Shown here: positions 11,800 to 24,049 of the stretch, one piece after another
Layout: every line of letters begins with the position of its first letter
How positions within the stretch are numbered: the first letter of the stretch is position 1
Origin: Styela clava
Taxonomy: Eukaryota > Chordata > Ascidiacea > Stolidobranchia > Styelidae
Direction of reading: 5' to 3'
NCBI RefSeq assembly: GCF_964204865.1
Contig: NC_135254.1
Location: 8,871,001 to 8,935,000 of the forward strand
DNA length: 64,000 nt
Made by a program: the position numbers and the translations under genes
Notes under the pieces: generated by a model
Databases searched by the model: none
What the model was told of the DNA's origin: nothing
The model's input: only the letters and a program-made list of their open reading frames with translations

Positions 11800-12010
11800 T
11801 TGTACATTTACAACATACGTACATTTGAACCCGTAATTTCAACCCAAGACAATTGCACCTGCATATTATTGAACCTATGGACATTTGTACCTACGTATAT
11901 TTGAACTATACTAACACTAACCCGTGAATTTTAGCACCCGCATATAGATTGAACCCGCGGAGGTACGGATGCAAATGTATGGGTTCAAATGTACGTGGGT
12001 TCAAATGTGC
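11800..12010. repeat. short degenerate repeat tract (copy A)
   Basis: The tract contains many variants of gtacatttgaaccc, in both orientations. It is matched at about 22850-23075 in copy B. It looks like a simple, partly palindromic satellite without coding content. Confidence 0.6.
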
Positions 12011-12480
12011 TGTCACCATTTTCGACTGTTTTATGTTGTATATTGGGACAACAGAAAAGCTGAGTATTTTGCCAGTATTTTAAAGACAGTTCAATAGTTG
12101 TTTAGCGAGGAAGACGGTCATTACTATTACTCTCGATCGCCGTCGCCTTTAAACCCCGCTACGTTACAAAATGTATTGACCAATGGGAACAGTGCAATCA
12201 AATATGATTGCAGTGTCCAATTGAGTAATATGAAACCTCATATTTTCGGGTTTATACTTGATATAGGAAAAGAAAAATTAAAATATACTTGAATAAAGAT
12301 GTATAATGCGCCATTAATTCTCATGGCGATTACAAGAATCTTGTTTGTTTTGTCAACCGCATCACCTAGTGGCGGTTTACTACTTCAGACATTCGACGGA
12401 GAGCGCTTACATTGTCGCCGCGATGTTCGCTTACTCCTGAATGAGGGAAGAGAAATTTTGAATTTATCTTGTTAGCTACT
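12010..12480. repeat. dispersed repeat segment (copy A)
   Basis: This segment is matched at 23080-23535 in copy B. A piece around cctagtggcggtttactact...gcttacattgtcgccgc also recurs in reverse complement at about 32236-32325, so it is a dispersed element. Type unknown. Confidence 0.5.
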
Positions 12481-12696
12481 TATCGCTGAATGATTTTGAA
12501 ATTCATTTTTTTAGGGTTTTGTTTTTTATTGTTATCGGCTTTAAACAATTTTCAATTTTACGACGTAATCGAAATGAATGTGTAAATTAGAATCCTTGCG
12601 AGGAAATGGCGGCGATGTCCACCACGCAACCGTGCAAAAGGTGTCGCAGCAATAAGTGACCCATGCATAAGATAAACCATGTCATAGAGCTAATGA

Positions 12697-13112
12697 ATGG
12701 GCAGAATATTCTATATGAGATATAATTTTTATTTTCATTATAATTGAAAACATGAACTATATTTATGACAAATTTTTGAAATGCGTTGCCAATAAACCCT
12801 TATTCTTACAATATTAAAGGGCGGAATAAATCTATTTTGAATAGTTAACTTTATTCTGGCTTTAGATTATTGTTCGTTTTCATGTTTGAAATCAAATGTA
12901 TACAATAAATGTTAATGTTTCTTGCTTGTTTTTCAATGGTATTCCAGTAGTATGCGGAAAAAGGGCGATAATACCGAATATTTCCTTCACAAGAAATGCC
13001 ATAATATGACACTGACAAGAAATTTTCTAAATTTAATAAACATATTTTCAATTAACATATTAGTTTCGAAAAATCAGATAACACAAACTTATGTGAGCGT
13101 GACAGCTTGTTT
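12697..13112 (+). repeat. junction fragment between copies A and B
   Basis: This stretch is a third copy of sequence found at about 4658-5060 and 17590-17945, namely the 3' UTR and downstream spacer of the KLTR-type peptide gene. It sits exactly between the end of copy A and the start of copy B, so it marks the recombination scar or the remnant of a further, deleted unit. Confidence 0.7.
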
Positions 13113-13861
13113 CCAATATATTCATTGGAAGAAAAAAAAACTGGTCACTTCTGGATATCTCATCTTTTCGAACACCTTTGGATCATAATCAGAGAAGCAA
13201 CAGACGTTTCTCTTCATCACACATTTATTGCTATGTATTATGAAAATTTGAATTCGTTATTCAATTATATTTGATAACAACTATTAGATTGTATATAACA
13301 TATTACTAGTTAGATGAGACAATGACAATATAATTCACAAAGACAGTGACGAAAATTGAAGTTTTATCTAAATTTAAAAAGTCATATTAGGAGTGAAAAA
13401 TAATTGTGACAAGTGAAATTTCAATTCTTTGATCAATTCGATCTATTAATTTGATTCTTAGTTCTAATTACAACTGAGCTAACCCAGATGTTGAAACGTT
13501 GATGTAACCCGTTGACATCACAGTTAGTACATTTTACTTTTAAAATTCATCACCTACTCACCTGGGGTGTTATAATCATGGTCAGGTAGAGCCGAACAAG
13601 AAAGAAATTGTACTTTTTAAAAAGAATTTTTTTTGAAAAGGCTCAAAGTTCGCTCCATAATTAGGGCATATGTAAGAAGAATAAATGAATATAATAAGTG
13701 CAAGAAAAAAACTTTAACTTGTGAATTGGATACTGCTTCTACAAGATTTTACTCAATGATGTGATTCAAGCAAGTAGTTGAAACACATAGCAATATTATC
13801 TTTCAGATATATTTAGGAAACAAAATAAAAAATATCACGAAATTTCATTCGCATTACGTAC

Positions 13862-13958
13862 AGCCTGGTGGTCCATGGCGATCGATCGCAATGACTTGTG
13901 TAAAGAACTGAAACATGCTGAACAGAATCGTGAGAAGAATGAAATTTGTATTTGCCAA
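13862..13958 (-). pseudogene. relic signal-peptide exon of the secreted-peptide family (copy B)
   Basis: This is the duplicate of the relic exon at 915-1011. It again has TTG in place of the start codon, the same gtacgt donor and acceptor, and Pro for Thr in the GPTG tail. The shared TTG shows the change came before the duplication. Confidence 0.55.
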
Positions 13959-15055
13959 TCTTGATATTTGGTTATTGACTGTGAAAATTGGCCTTTTCCT
14001 GAACAAAGAATCATTTTTTACGAAAAAATAAATCTTGTTAGAAATATATTGACTGAAGGTTTCTTCGAATATTTGTGAGAACTTCAAGTGGATATTATCA
14101 TGTACCCTATTAGCTTGCATGGAGATCAATACAAGAAATTTATTTATTGAAAAATTTTGGTTCAGTTGCTAGCATTAGGAAACAACTAAAGTGGTTATAT
14201 ATGGAATATTCTTAGTTTTTAGGTTTTTAAACCTCGTGTGTGTTAAACAATAAAAGGTTTTAGCATTGGTCTTGAAAAAACATTTGAAACATTTTACAAA
14301 TTTTCGTCTAGTAAAGACAATTACTTCAATCCTGATATATTTTATCCTGGATAACAAATACTATGTTCATATCTCACTTAAAGTTTCTGGTATTTGTAGA
14401 AATGCAGGCTGCAGATTCCGAAAATCTAGGCGACTTATGAATGATAGAAATAATATTATATTCCAGCATTATATATAGCTTTGAGATTCAGATAACTCAA
14501 TTAATGGGGTAAAATACCCTCGCATTTCGAAGTAGTCAATCTCATAAAGCTGATAAAGGATATGAAATTCAACAGTATTTCCAGTTATAGTTTCAAATTT
14601 TTCTCATCGCATTCTTTATCCTTTCGAAATGAAGGTATGTGCTTGGATTACACTGATTTGTGCAATTCGTCGCCATTAAGCTGTTTCCGTAACGCGTTGG
14701 TTTTCCGGTTTAATTTAGTCGTAAATATCAATCACAAATATAATTGATAACGCTGTTGACGCTTTTGAGTTCCTGGAGGCTCCGAGGAGAAGTGAATAGG
14801 GTCGAAGTAGAGAGTTTTTTGAGGTTTAAGTTTGAAAGATTAAAAGCAGGAACTTGACGATGGATTTGAAAAAATAAATCTTAAAGTGTTGAGACAGTGG
14901 GTTCAGGATAAGTTTGTAAATATTTGACTTTAAGTAACAACTCGAGCAGCTTATACAACACGTTATCAGAGACAGATTTAGTACAATCGTTTTTTCTTCA
15001 AATTAAATTATATTTTTCAGTAAAATTCAATTTACAAGAAAAAGAAAAACTAACA

Positions 15056-15553
15056 ATGGCAAATAAAAATCTCTTTCTTCTTATGACTGGATTTCTGTTT
15101 GTTATATTTCTAATCATCATGCAAGACAATGCGCAAAGAAAAACCGCCTGCTGCAGGCAGTACGTAGTGGATGTTAAACTTTGTCAAATGCTGTGTGTAT
15201 ATTCGAATGTTTTCTCTCGATTTAAATGTTTTCTGTTTAAACAATATCATTCGTAAGCGCAATATCTTGATAACATTTTGAAAAAATCATACCTTTTCAT
15301 CTCTTTATACTTTTTTCACTAGTAACACAGGTGCTGGATGTTGTTTAATTTATCCAGCGCTTATTATTCAAACAAACATTGATCACTTTGAAAAAAATTT
15401 AAAACTCGTTTTATCTAATTTTAGTTGTTGATAGAGACATTTGAAATCTACCGATTTTGGCTAGAAGTAAGTATATGAAAAGTTTGTTATTTATTACGTT
15501 CAAACAATTGATTCTTATCATTTTATTCACAGTACCTTGATGATATAGCCTGA
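15056..15553 (+). CDS. small secreted four-cysteine peptide precursor, copy B (3 exons)
   Basis: Exons are 15056-15196, 15425-15466 and 15533-15553, giving 67 residues with the same signal peptide, CC-x9-C-x3-C core and acidic tail as the copy at 2109. In exon 1 the only coding difference I see is codon 41: GGA (Gly) in copy A and AAA (Lys) here. Two adjacent base changes in one codon alter charge between the second and third cysteines, while signal peptide, splice sites and exon 2 are unchanged. The acceptor 35 bases before the ATG is kept. Function is unknown; expression of both copies would be needed to call this real divergence. Confidence 0.6.
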
Positions 15554-16164
15554 AACGTCATAGTTAGGCATTATTCACCCATATTATTACTACATAGGTG
15601 ATCTGGAGAAAATGGGTTTTGAAACCGAGATGTCTTACCTTCCACGCCAAGATTGCAAAGATAAATGCTTTAATTGATATGACATCCGTTCAGCTTCTCT
15701 CAGAGGTGCTGCTTGTATTGATTGTCATCCATTACCTTTCAACCGTTTCCAGAGCGGACTTTTTCCGGTTTCAATCTTCAAGTTTCATTGCAGTCGATAA
15801 ATCAAACGACTGGAAAGATCTCCTGCAGATCTTGTATTTTTCAATCCTTATATATGTAAAGGTAGTGAATTCACTGAGATATAGGTTCGAAAGCTGAATG
15901 AGAGATGCGGTAATGAATTCGAAAGTCTGGAAGACAAGTCAAATTTTATTTTTCTAACCTGAACCTCGATGCTATCGATAAGGTTGCCGAGAGTGGAAGT
16001 CAGGTTTAAAGGTCAAATAGGAAGAATGCGCTTGTTTTTTCAGAAGAAGTTGTAATCTCAAAAAACAGATAAATAAAATTGTTAGAGCCTTTTGATGAGC
16101 AAATCATATCGTAATGTCGCTGTATAAATTTGGCGATCTAGTTCAAAATACTTTGATGAAGAGC

Positions 16165-16474
16165 GTCTATGGCCTAGCGGTGAAAGGGCGAGACTTACTC
16201 GCAGATTGAATTGATGTTGCATGCAATCAATCAAGCTTCAAATATGGGATTCAAAAAAATATATTTTGATACCAGCGACGTAAGAGTTGAAACAATTAAT
16301 CTCTACAACTAGCACGGTTTCAAAATTGTTGTTGAAAAGCCGTAGCCTAATTTGTTTAAGATCTCAAAGGTCAGCTATATCCTAATGAAAAGGTTTTTGC
16401 TAAAAATCGACACGTATAATGGCACAAGTGATGACATCGCAGATTAAAAATTTCGGGCTCAAATCCCTCCTCCT
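16165..16474 (+). repeat. tRNA-like SINE head, split (copy B)
   Basis: Same structure as 3221-3530: A box TGGCCTAGCGG, B-box-like GGCTCAAATCC, and the acetyltransferase exon fragment between 9-base tcgcagatt repeats (16199-16207 and 16437-16445). Confidence 0.6.
16208..16436 (+). pseudogene. NAT8-like last-exon fragment inserted in a SINE (copy B)
   Basis: Duplicate of 3264-3492 with in-frame stops. It differs by a few bases (for example ETINLYN in place of EKIILYK) and is noncoding. Confidence 0.8.
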
Positions 16475-16929
16475 CCACCCCACCCAGAGTATAATAAATT
16501 GGGTAAGTAATGCCGACCTGGAAAAATTCCGGTTCTTGTTAATAAATAGTAGATTCCTTACACATCCTTAGATATTAGTGGATCCTTGTACAGGGCTTTG
16601 TTTGGATCGAAAATCACATATGGTATACAATGCCTCCATGGCGACTCTGACTGACTTTGGGACTTTACTAATGTTTCAGATTCCCTGCTATCCACTGGAT
16701 AGTATCCAGCCATTTGGGCAAAAAATAATTGTATAATTTTGTAAAATTAACTTCGCCTATTACTTGAGAACATGCAAATAACATCATTTATTGCAACGAA
16801 AATTTTATAGATAGATACACAGACATTTGTGGTAACTTGCAGTTATAATATTTGTTTAATAAACTGATGTTTTTGTTATAAATTTAAATTTACGAGAAAC
16901 TTTACATAAAATCAATAGTTTGTTCAACA

Positions 16930-17537
16930 ATGGCTAGTACTTATCACCTGTATGCTGTGATTGCACTGATGCTTTTTACATTTATCTTCTTTGTGCAAGT
17001 TGACGCGAAACTTACAAGACTACCCCAACAAGGCTGTAAGGAACCATGTATTATATTGTCTGTTGAACATATATATTTATTCTAATACATACTTTTAGAA
17101 TTCCTAAAAAATTTGTTTAATTACGTAAATACATACGTCTGTTCAAACTACGTGCTGTAAATGCTTGTGAATAATTTTATTGTTTATTCTTAATATTCTG
17201 AAGCTTTTATAAAATCTCCAACATCATATATATACGACTGACTAGCGTTTAATTTCTCTATTTTGCGGATTCACTCATAACACGGAAAAATTACTGATAC
17301 CATTTTCATTGACGATTAAACTTTAACACATGTTTTTATTTTAGTATCTGATTCAGATAATTGGCTCAGCTCCGACTCAATTCACGGATAGTACGTATTT
17401 TTTGTTTTGTTTATTTTAGTGTTTACATATTTAGTTGATACAATAAAAATAGCATTAGTATATACATAATAAAACTATAAAACTTTGCTTGTCACAATTA
17501 TTTGTCACCAGTAACATAAATATTTCTTAATTTCAGG
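16930..17537 (+). CDS. small secreted peptide precursor with C-terminal Gly, copy B (3 exons)
   Basis: Exons are 16930-17035, 17345-17390 and a terminal exon from 17537 that completes a TAG stop, giving 50 residues. The signal peptide is identical to copy A. The mature part reads KLTRLPQQG in place of KLTRLPKQS, then the same exon-2 segment ending Ser-Ile-His-Gly, so the C-terminal amidation signal is kept. Changes cluster at the end of exon 1. AATAAA follows near 17687. The acceptor before the ATG has shifted slightly (tttacgag here, tttaagag in copy A) but an AG remains. Confidence 0.7.
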
Positions 17538-18331
17538 TAAACCTCGATTTTCTTCATGTTTTATCTTCATTCATCGTGCTATGAGCTAATAAATCAGCAG
17601 AATATTCTATATGAGATATAATTTGCATTGTCATTATAATTGCAAACATGAACTATATTTAAGACAATTTTTTAAAATGCGTTGCAAATAAACTTTCATT
17701 CTTACAATATGACAGGGCGGAATAAATCCATTTTGAATATTTAACTTCATTCTGGCTTCAGATTATTGTTTGTTTCATGTTTGAAAGCAAATATATACAA
17801 TTAATGTGAACATTTCTTGCTTTTTTATTGTTATTCCAGTGATATGCGGACAAAATTTTCCAAATTTAATAAACATATTTTCAATTAACATACTATTTTC
17901 GAAAAATCAGATAACACGAACCTATTTGAGCGTGACAGCTGCTTAAAAGTTTTAACATAATCATACCAAAAATAGGCAATACATAATATCAATATGAAAA
18001 AAAAAATTAGTTACAATGGGCACTACATGCATTGACACTCATAACATATAAATGTCTACATACTATATTGGTCAACTACAACAGTTTAATTAATAAGATT
18101 ACAGTTTTGATTTCACTAATATGATTTCATATCCTACTCGCAAATTGAAATTTGATATAGAACATTTCAGTATTGTTAAATTCGTTTTCACCAATTATAC
18201 AACAAAAAACAGAATGCAATAATTTTTTAATTACTTTGACAAAAATAAATAAGATTTATTCAATGCTTGCATTTCTGTTTGTAAATGATTTTACCCCAAT
18301 TTAATTTAGGACGCTTTGCTTGTTGTTTGGG

Positions 18332-20235
18332 TCACTGTGTAAGGACCTTTTTCATTAGTATATAGTTGACTTTCGGAAACCTAAACAAATTAGGCCACGG
18401 CTTTTCAACCACAATTTCAAAACCGTTCTTTTTATATAGATTTATTGCTTCAACTTTTACGTCGCTGGTATCAAGAAATATTTCTTTGAATCCCATATTT
18501 GAAGCTTGATTGATTGCATGCAACATTAGTTCACTACCAATGCCACGGCGTCTTGCATGATTCGCAACATACATTCTCTGAAAATGAAAAAATTAGAATC
18601 CACATTGTGTAGTAAAGTTAATTTAATAACGAAGTAGCTGACTTACTTGCGCAAAGTGCGAATGGAAAGTCAGGAAAATTTTTACCGAGTCGCACAAGCA
18701 TGAATAAGTACAACATAAATTTCGTATTCTCGGGATATTTGAATCCGTTTTGCTAGGCTTGAACCCTCCCCCTTTTTCATCTTAACATAGTAGACAGTGT
18801 TTTAAAATTGCAAAATGTAGATAATATCCAAAATTGACTAAAACTAAGACTGATGATGGAATGTGCTGTTTACAAGTTCTTTATCTTTTTTTTGTCTAAA
18901 TTCACACTCACTTCCAAAGATACAGCATAAGACTTGCAATCCGGAAAGTATGACAAGATTGAATCAGGTAAATGATAAAGAGCGATACATCCAACTATTT
19001 TCCAATCTCGTTTTTCTTGCCTTTCAGCAACCCAGAATCCTATATAGTCTGATTTGCATCCAATTTCCTTTTTTAAATCTTCTGGTAAATATCGCCTCAT
19101 ATATTTCCGAAACGAATATATTCCTAAAAACATAACGGTATATATTAGGTAGTTTCTTCCTTTGTTGACTGTTTGACAGTTTTTAGTTGTGTTTCTGATT
19201 TTGGATTTAGATGCAAATCGGAATTCAGTTACCATTCAAACACCTCAATGGTCATTTGTCTTGCGAGGATTTTCAGGAGTTTTCAGTTTAGTTGCAATAA
19301 TCCAAACTTGATCCAAAAAATCTAGGCTGGAACTAGCTAATAGCGAGTTTAAATAGCAAGCAGTTAAATGTTTTAAATTAAATGAAGGTAAGGGATAAAC
19401 CAGTTTGAAAGCGGTAACGCGAAAGAGCACTCTTAAAATAGTAAAAAACTAAAATTGTTGCAACTGTAGTACAAGAAGATGTCTGAGAAACATTTTTCAA
19501 TTCCACAGTTTTGCAGCTGGGTTCAGCTAATCTTTATCATCAGGAGCAATTTATATTTGAGTCATATTTTTTAGCAAACGGCTTTTGACTATTTCAAGTT
19601 TACATTTGGAGAAAACACCCAGAAATATAAATGTTACTAAAACAGAAACATATCAAAGTATAATCACATGGTCCTCGACTCACCTATTAGTATCAATATA
19701 GCAGTTTCAAAAGACCAAACTACAACAAAAGTCAATAAACTGTTTTTATCAATCGTCCAAGAATTGAGAAATGCGACAATAAATATCCATCCCTGAAGTT
19801 AAGACATTGTAAGTGCGTATGCATGTGTTTGTTAGTCATTGCGTATTACAGATTTTTTTGTGACACTGTACATTCATTCATAAGGCTATTTTTTATGCTG
19901 TTTGCTCAAGAATACGTTCAGGATTATACCAACCATATAAGAATATTTGAAAAATATTTTGTTCATGTATAAGTATTCCAGTAAGTTGATCTTGCCATTG
20001 AACCTGTTCATTGCAATTATAGTTCTCTCTAAAATAAATTCACTTGGTGATTTTGTAGGAATAAAAGTCTAAATACTTGATGATAATTATATTTTTCACC
20101 AACTTGTAGCTTCCAACTGCCAAAAAGCGAAGACCTACTGGCTGTACATCCACGTTTAAACATAGAATCAACAATAAGTTTGTATATGAATTGTCTGTCC
20201 TCCGTCAGTAATGCACGAATACGGAAATCTACCAT
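18332..20235 (-). CDS. NAT8-like membrane N-acetyltransferase, copy B (5 exons)
   Basis: This is the paralogue of the gene at 5464-7399. Exons are 20235-20100, 20028-19916, 19792-19684, 19123-18906 and 18577-18332, giving 273 residues. All five exons are open with the same phases. Key elements are present: two hydrophobic segments, the RRRGIG acetyl-CoA loop and the NLYKKNGF motif. It differs from copy A by scattered substitutions and a changed C-terminus (KKVLTQ here, KKILSEN in A). The exon 4 acceptor is TAG where copy A has CAG. Both copies look intact, so this seems a young functional pair. The weak exon 2 donor (AAC|gtattc) is the least certain border. Confidence 0.85.
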
Positions 20236-21048
20236 GACGTTACAGGTGTTTTGTTAGATACGGTTACATAAGTGACTGAAAGAATACCACGTATTTATAT
20301 ATAGTGTAGGGACCAACTTGTTGGATGGGTTATGTAAATAGACGGAAATTTTTAAAGTAAGTAGTCCGTTCTATGCTTGGTAGATACTTCTTGCAATAAA
20401 GCCTATATTCGTATCGCTAATTAACATATTCGGGCAATGTTAGAATCGTGAATCGTTTTCTATCGTGAAGATCTCTGTTATTACTTCCCACTGTTAGAAG
20501 TTTGTTAGCGTCCTGCAAAGTTGTAACCCTGCTTGCAGACAAGCTGCTAATAATGCTCCAAATACTCCATCCCTATTTTAACAAACTCTTACCATTTTAT
20601 CATGCTTCTCTTCTCGGCTACTCTACAATGCGGCAAGTAAAATGCAGTTTGACATAGGGAACGGGGCGTTAATCATTAAACAATACCACAAGTCAAACAC
20701 AGATCTAGTGTAGAGCTCAAATTGATCAAATGGTGATTACTATTATTAAGAATTTCGTTCATATTCGATGGTGAATCAAATCGAATTTAGACAATGACAA
20801 CTTAATGATATTAACAAATAAATAAATAAAAAGAGTAATTATCGGTAGTATATGACAAAACTTCGTGTCCAATAAATAAATAGGACAAATAAAAACAGGT
20901 CATATTATGTCGCGAGTCATGTACAAACGACACGGTGGTATCTGTAAATAAGATCAACTGAACATGGTAAACGATTTCAAACAAAATCAAATAAAAACGG
21001 ATTTTCAAATAACTTTCCAAGTTAAATATATATTGCATGTTTTGTATG
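20236..21048. other. noncoding, upstream of acetyltransferase B
   Basis: No gene is seen. The stretch is collinear with 7400-8760 of copy A apart from the 8.0-kb insert found only in A. Confidence 0.4.
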
Positions 21049-21443
21049 TAACAAGAGAGCTACGTTCAAATATATGGACACGTCTGTTCGCAGTACAGTA
21101 CGGTTTACCGTACCGTCAGATCACAGTCTACAAATATATTCACACCAAGCGAAGCAGTACAGTAGGACACAAAATGGCGTCCGATGTCCGTAGAACGTTC
21201 AGTGACGTCATAGCAAACAAAAACAAATCTCACAGAGCTAACAGATATATTCGAAATAAATAAAAGTGATATCCTTCTGGAGAAAAATTTCGTCTTTAAC
21301 CACTAAAAATTTCAAAGCAATTGGTCCAGTGATCAAAGAGAAAAGCAGTTTTTTTATATTTCCACTAGGTGTCCAAAAAGTGTCAAAGATCAACAAGTAC
21401 AACATAACAACAAAACAATCGTTATGTCCACTAAACGTGTCAA
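21049..21443. mobile_element. dispersed repeat inserted in copy B only
   Basis: Copy A lacks this segment. It begins gagagctacgttcaaatata and ends with cgttatgtccactaaacgtg. Both ends and the aaatttcaaagcaattggtc motif recur at about 29520-30175, so these are two members of one element family of roughly 0.4 to 0.65 kb. No coding capacity or clear inverted ends were seen. Confidence 0.6.
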
Positions 21444-21974
21444 ATACCAATATATATATATATCGATATTCACTAATCCGGGGTTCTAGTCAGAGGTACA
21501 AATTATAAGAAGATATAATCTTTAATAAAACCTTGGTCGCAAACCTGCATATTATGACCCGACAATATTTGAAGGGATAATATCTCCCGTAATGAACTCA
21601 TGCAAGTACAACTTAAATGAACGTCCACTAATATTTAAAGTTACAATAGTACAAAATGTTTCTGACATCCGGAAAAGTCGAATCACAATATTAATAGTTA
21701 TCTAAATTTATTAAAAACCAATTATTATATGAATGGAGGTTTCAAATTTACGGAACAATTATAAACAATACGCAAATATGCAGTGTAAGTAGAATGTGCT
21801 TGATAATCTTTGTCCAATATCTCTCAAGCTTTCCCACATTGATGCACGTTTCATATACAATCTGACAAAACTTTAATCCCACCATAGTTCGTAAGTTAAT
21901 AATATCAACTTGGAAGAATCTTAGAAACCACTATAGAAAAAAATCTTTTCAGAATATTGATAAATGGACCTTCT

Positions 21975-22612
21975 ATAGATACAGCCATTCTGCAGGTACA
22001 GTAATTCGGCAGATACAGCCATTGTACATATACAGCCATGCTTGCGATACAGTCATTCTGTCGATAGACCCATTCTGTAGATACAGCCATTCTGCAGATA
22101 CTGCCATTCTGCAGATATAGCCATTTTGCCTATAAAGCTATTCTACAGATACATCCGGGCCATCTGTATGTACATATGTGAATTTGCAGTTGCATCCATT
22201 CTTCAGATACAGTCACTCTTCAGATACTGTCAATATGCAGATACAATCATTATGCAGAAACAACCCTTCTGCAGAGACAGCCACTCTGCAGGTAGAGCCA
22301 TTTTACAAATATAGCCATTTTACAGATACAGCCATTCTATCGACACAGCCATTCCGTATGTAGAGCCACTATACAAATACAGCCATTTTGCAGATATAGC
22401 CATTCTGCAGATACAGCCAATTCTTCAAATACAGCAATTTACACGCTATCTTCAGGTACACCAATCTGCCAATACAGCCATCCTGCAGTTAAGGACATTT
22501 GCAGGTGTAGCCATTCTGCAGATAAAGGTATTTATTTCTATTTACAGATTTATACAGCTGCAGTCATTTTGCAGGTACATCCATTCTGCAGATTCATCCA
22601 TTCTGTCTGTAT
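21975..22612. repeat. 17-base minisatellite (copy B)
   Basis: Same GCAGATACAGCCATTCT-like unit as 9316-9915, with a different number and order of units, as expected for a tract that slips after duplication. Confidence 0.9.
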
Positions 22613-22849
22613 AAACCTATGTCTTACGTTTAATATCAACGCGTATACGTTTGTTCTCTGGTTCTCTCGTATGACGCTTGTACGTTTGTACTTTATTATC
22701 TCGTAGTTTCAATCATTACTTTATTCATTATATTCAAATCGTATATTATATTGCTTCACTTGCACTGCACATAAACTTGAGTTGACTTGTATCTGAACAC
22801 TTGTAATACACAATTGCACCGTTTGAGCGTTGTTGATATTTACGGTTCC

Positions 22850-23075
22850 ATTACATTTGTACATTTACAACCCACGTACATTTGAACCCCTAATTTGGAT
22901 CCACGACAACTGCACCTGCATAATATTGCACCTATGGAAATTTTAACCTATGGATATTTGAACCATACTAACTCTAACCCATGGATTTTAGCATCCGCAT
23001 ATAGATTGAACCCGCGGATATACGGATGCAAATGTATGGGTTCAAATGTACGTGGGTTCAAATGTGCTGTCACCA
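22850..23075. repeat. short degenerate repeat tract (copy B)
   Basis: Counterpart of 11800-12010: variants of gtacatttgaaccc in both orientations. Noncoding. Confidence 0.6.
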
Positions 23076-23079
23076 TTTT

Positions 23080-23535
23080 CGACCGTTTTACGTTGTATAT
23101 TGGGACAACAGAAAAGCTGAGTATTTTGCCAGTATTCTAAACAAGTCAATAGTCGTTTAGCGAGGAAGACGGTCATTTCTATTACTCTCGATCGCCGTCG
23201 CCTTTAAACCCCGCTACGTTACACAATATATTGACCAATGGGAACAGTGCAATCAAATATGAGTATCCAATGTCCAAGTGTCCAATTCAATAATATGACT
23301 CATATTCTCGGGTTGAAATTTGATATGGGATAAGAAAAATTAAAAATATACTCGGATGAAGATGTATAATGCGCCAGTAATTCTCATAGCGATGACAAGA
23401 ATCTTGTTTGTTTTGTCAACCGCACCACCTAGTGGCGGTTTACTACTTCAGACATTCGACGGAGAGCGCTTACATTGTCGCCGCGATGTTCGCTTACTCC
23501 TGAATGAGGTAAGAGAAATTTTGCATTTATCTTGG
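23080..23535. repeat. dispersed repeat segment (copy B)
   Basis: Counterpart of 12010-12480. The cacctagtggcggtttacta part also occurs inverted near 32300. Confidence 0.5.
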
Positions 23536-23924
23536 TAGCTACTTTCGCTGAATGATTTTAAAATTCATTTGTTTAGGGTTTTGTTTTTTATTGTTTTCGG
23601 CTTTAAACAATTTTCAATTTTCCGACGTATTCGAAATGAATGTGTAAATTAGAATCCTTGCGAGGAAATGGCGGCAATGTCCACCACGCAACCGTGCAAA
23701 GGTGTCGCAGCAATAAGTGACGCACGCACAAGATAAACCATCAAAGTGCCGATTTAATTTCATCGTCACAATACGCGCAGACAAAGCGCAAAAATTCGCT
23801 TGAAGATTATCCTCGAAAACGAAACACCGTGCTAACGACGGAAATTGTTGAAAATTATTTTATTCGGAAATATTCGAAAAGGTATTCGAATGTATTTAAT
23901 TCGTTTTGGACAACTCTGCTTTCG

Positions 23925-24020
23925 AGCAAAATAATAAAATATCTCATTGTCTGATTTAAAAGTTAGAGTTTAACATGTAGTTTGAGGGCATATTGTAATC
24001 TTACTCCAGCGTACATGATC
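23925..24020 (+). repeat. dispersed repeat, also inverted at 28.5 kb
   Basis: The stretch containing ctcattgtctgatttaaaag and cttactccagcgtacatgat is found in reverse complement at about 28520-28765, and in part at 31890-31990. This makes a long-range inverted repeat enclosing the peptide gene at 24.3-24.9 kb. Confidence 0.6.
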
Positions 24021-24049
24021 CATACGCAAAACAAAACATGTCGTTCTAT

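Larger units (their letters stand above)
327..12690 (+). repeat. segmental duplication, copy A
   Basis: This block matches 13112-23738 in the same order and orientation. The offset is 12947 bases around the cysteine-peptide gene and shrinks to about 11.06 kb at the far end because copy A carries extra insertions. Stretches of hundreds of bases around 907-3000 differ from copy B at only a few positions. Private to A are an insert at about 8051-8575 and the foldback element at 10095-11723. It contains a relic peptide exon, two secreted-peptide genes, a split SINE, an acetyltransferase gene and a minisatellite. Edges were set by eye and are good to perhaps 20 bases. Confidence 0.9.
13112..23738 (+). 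repeat. segmental duplication, copy B
   Basis: This is the partner of 327-12690. It lacks the foldback element and the 8.0-kb insert and carries its own insert at about 21049-21443. Homology to copy A ends near 23738, where both copies read gcaataagtgac and then diverge. Confidence 0.9.
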
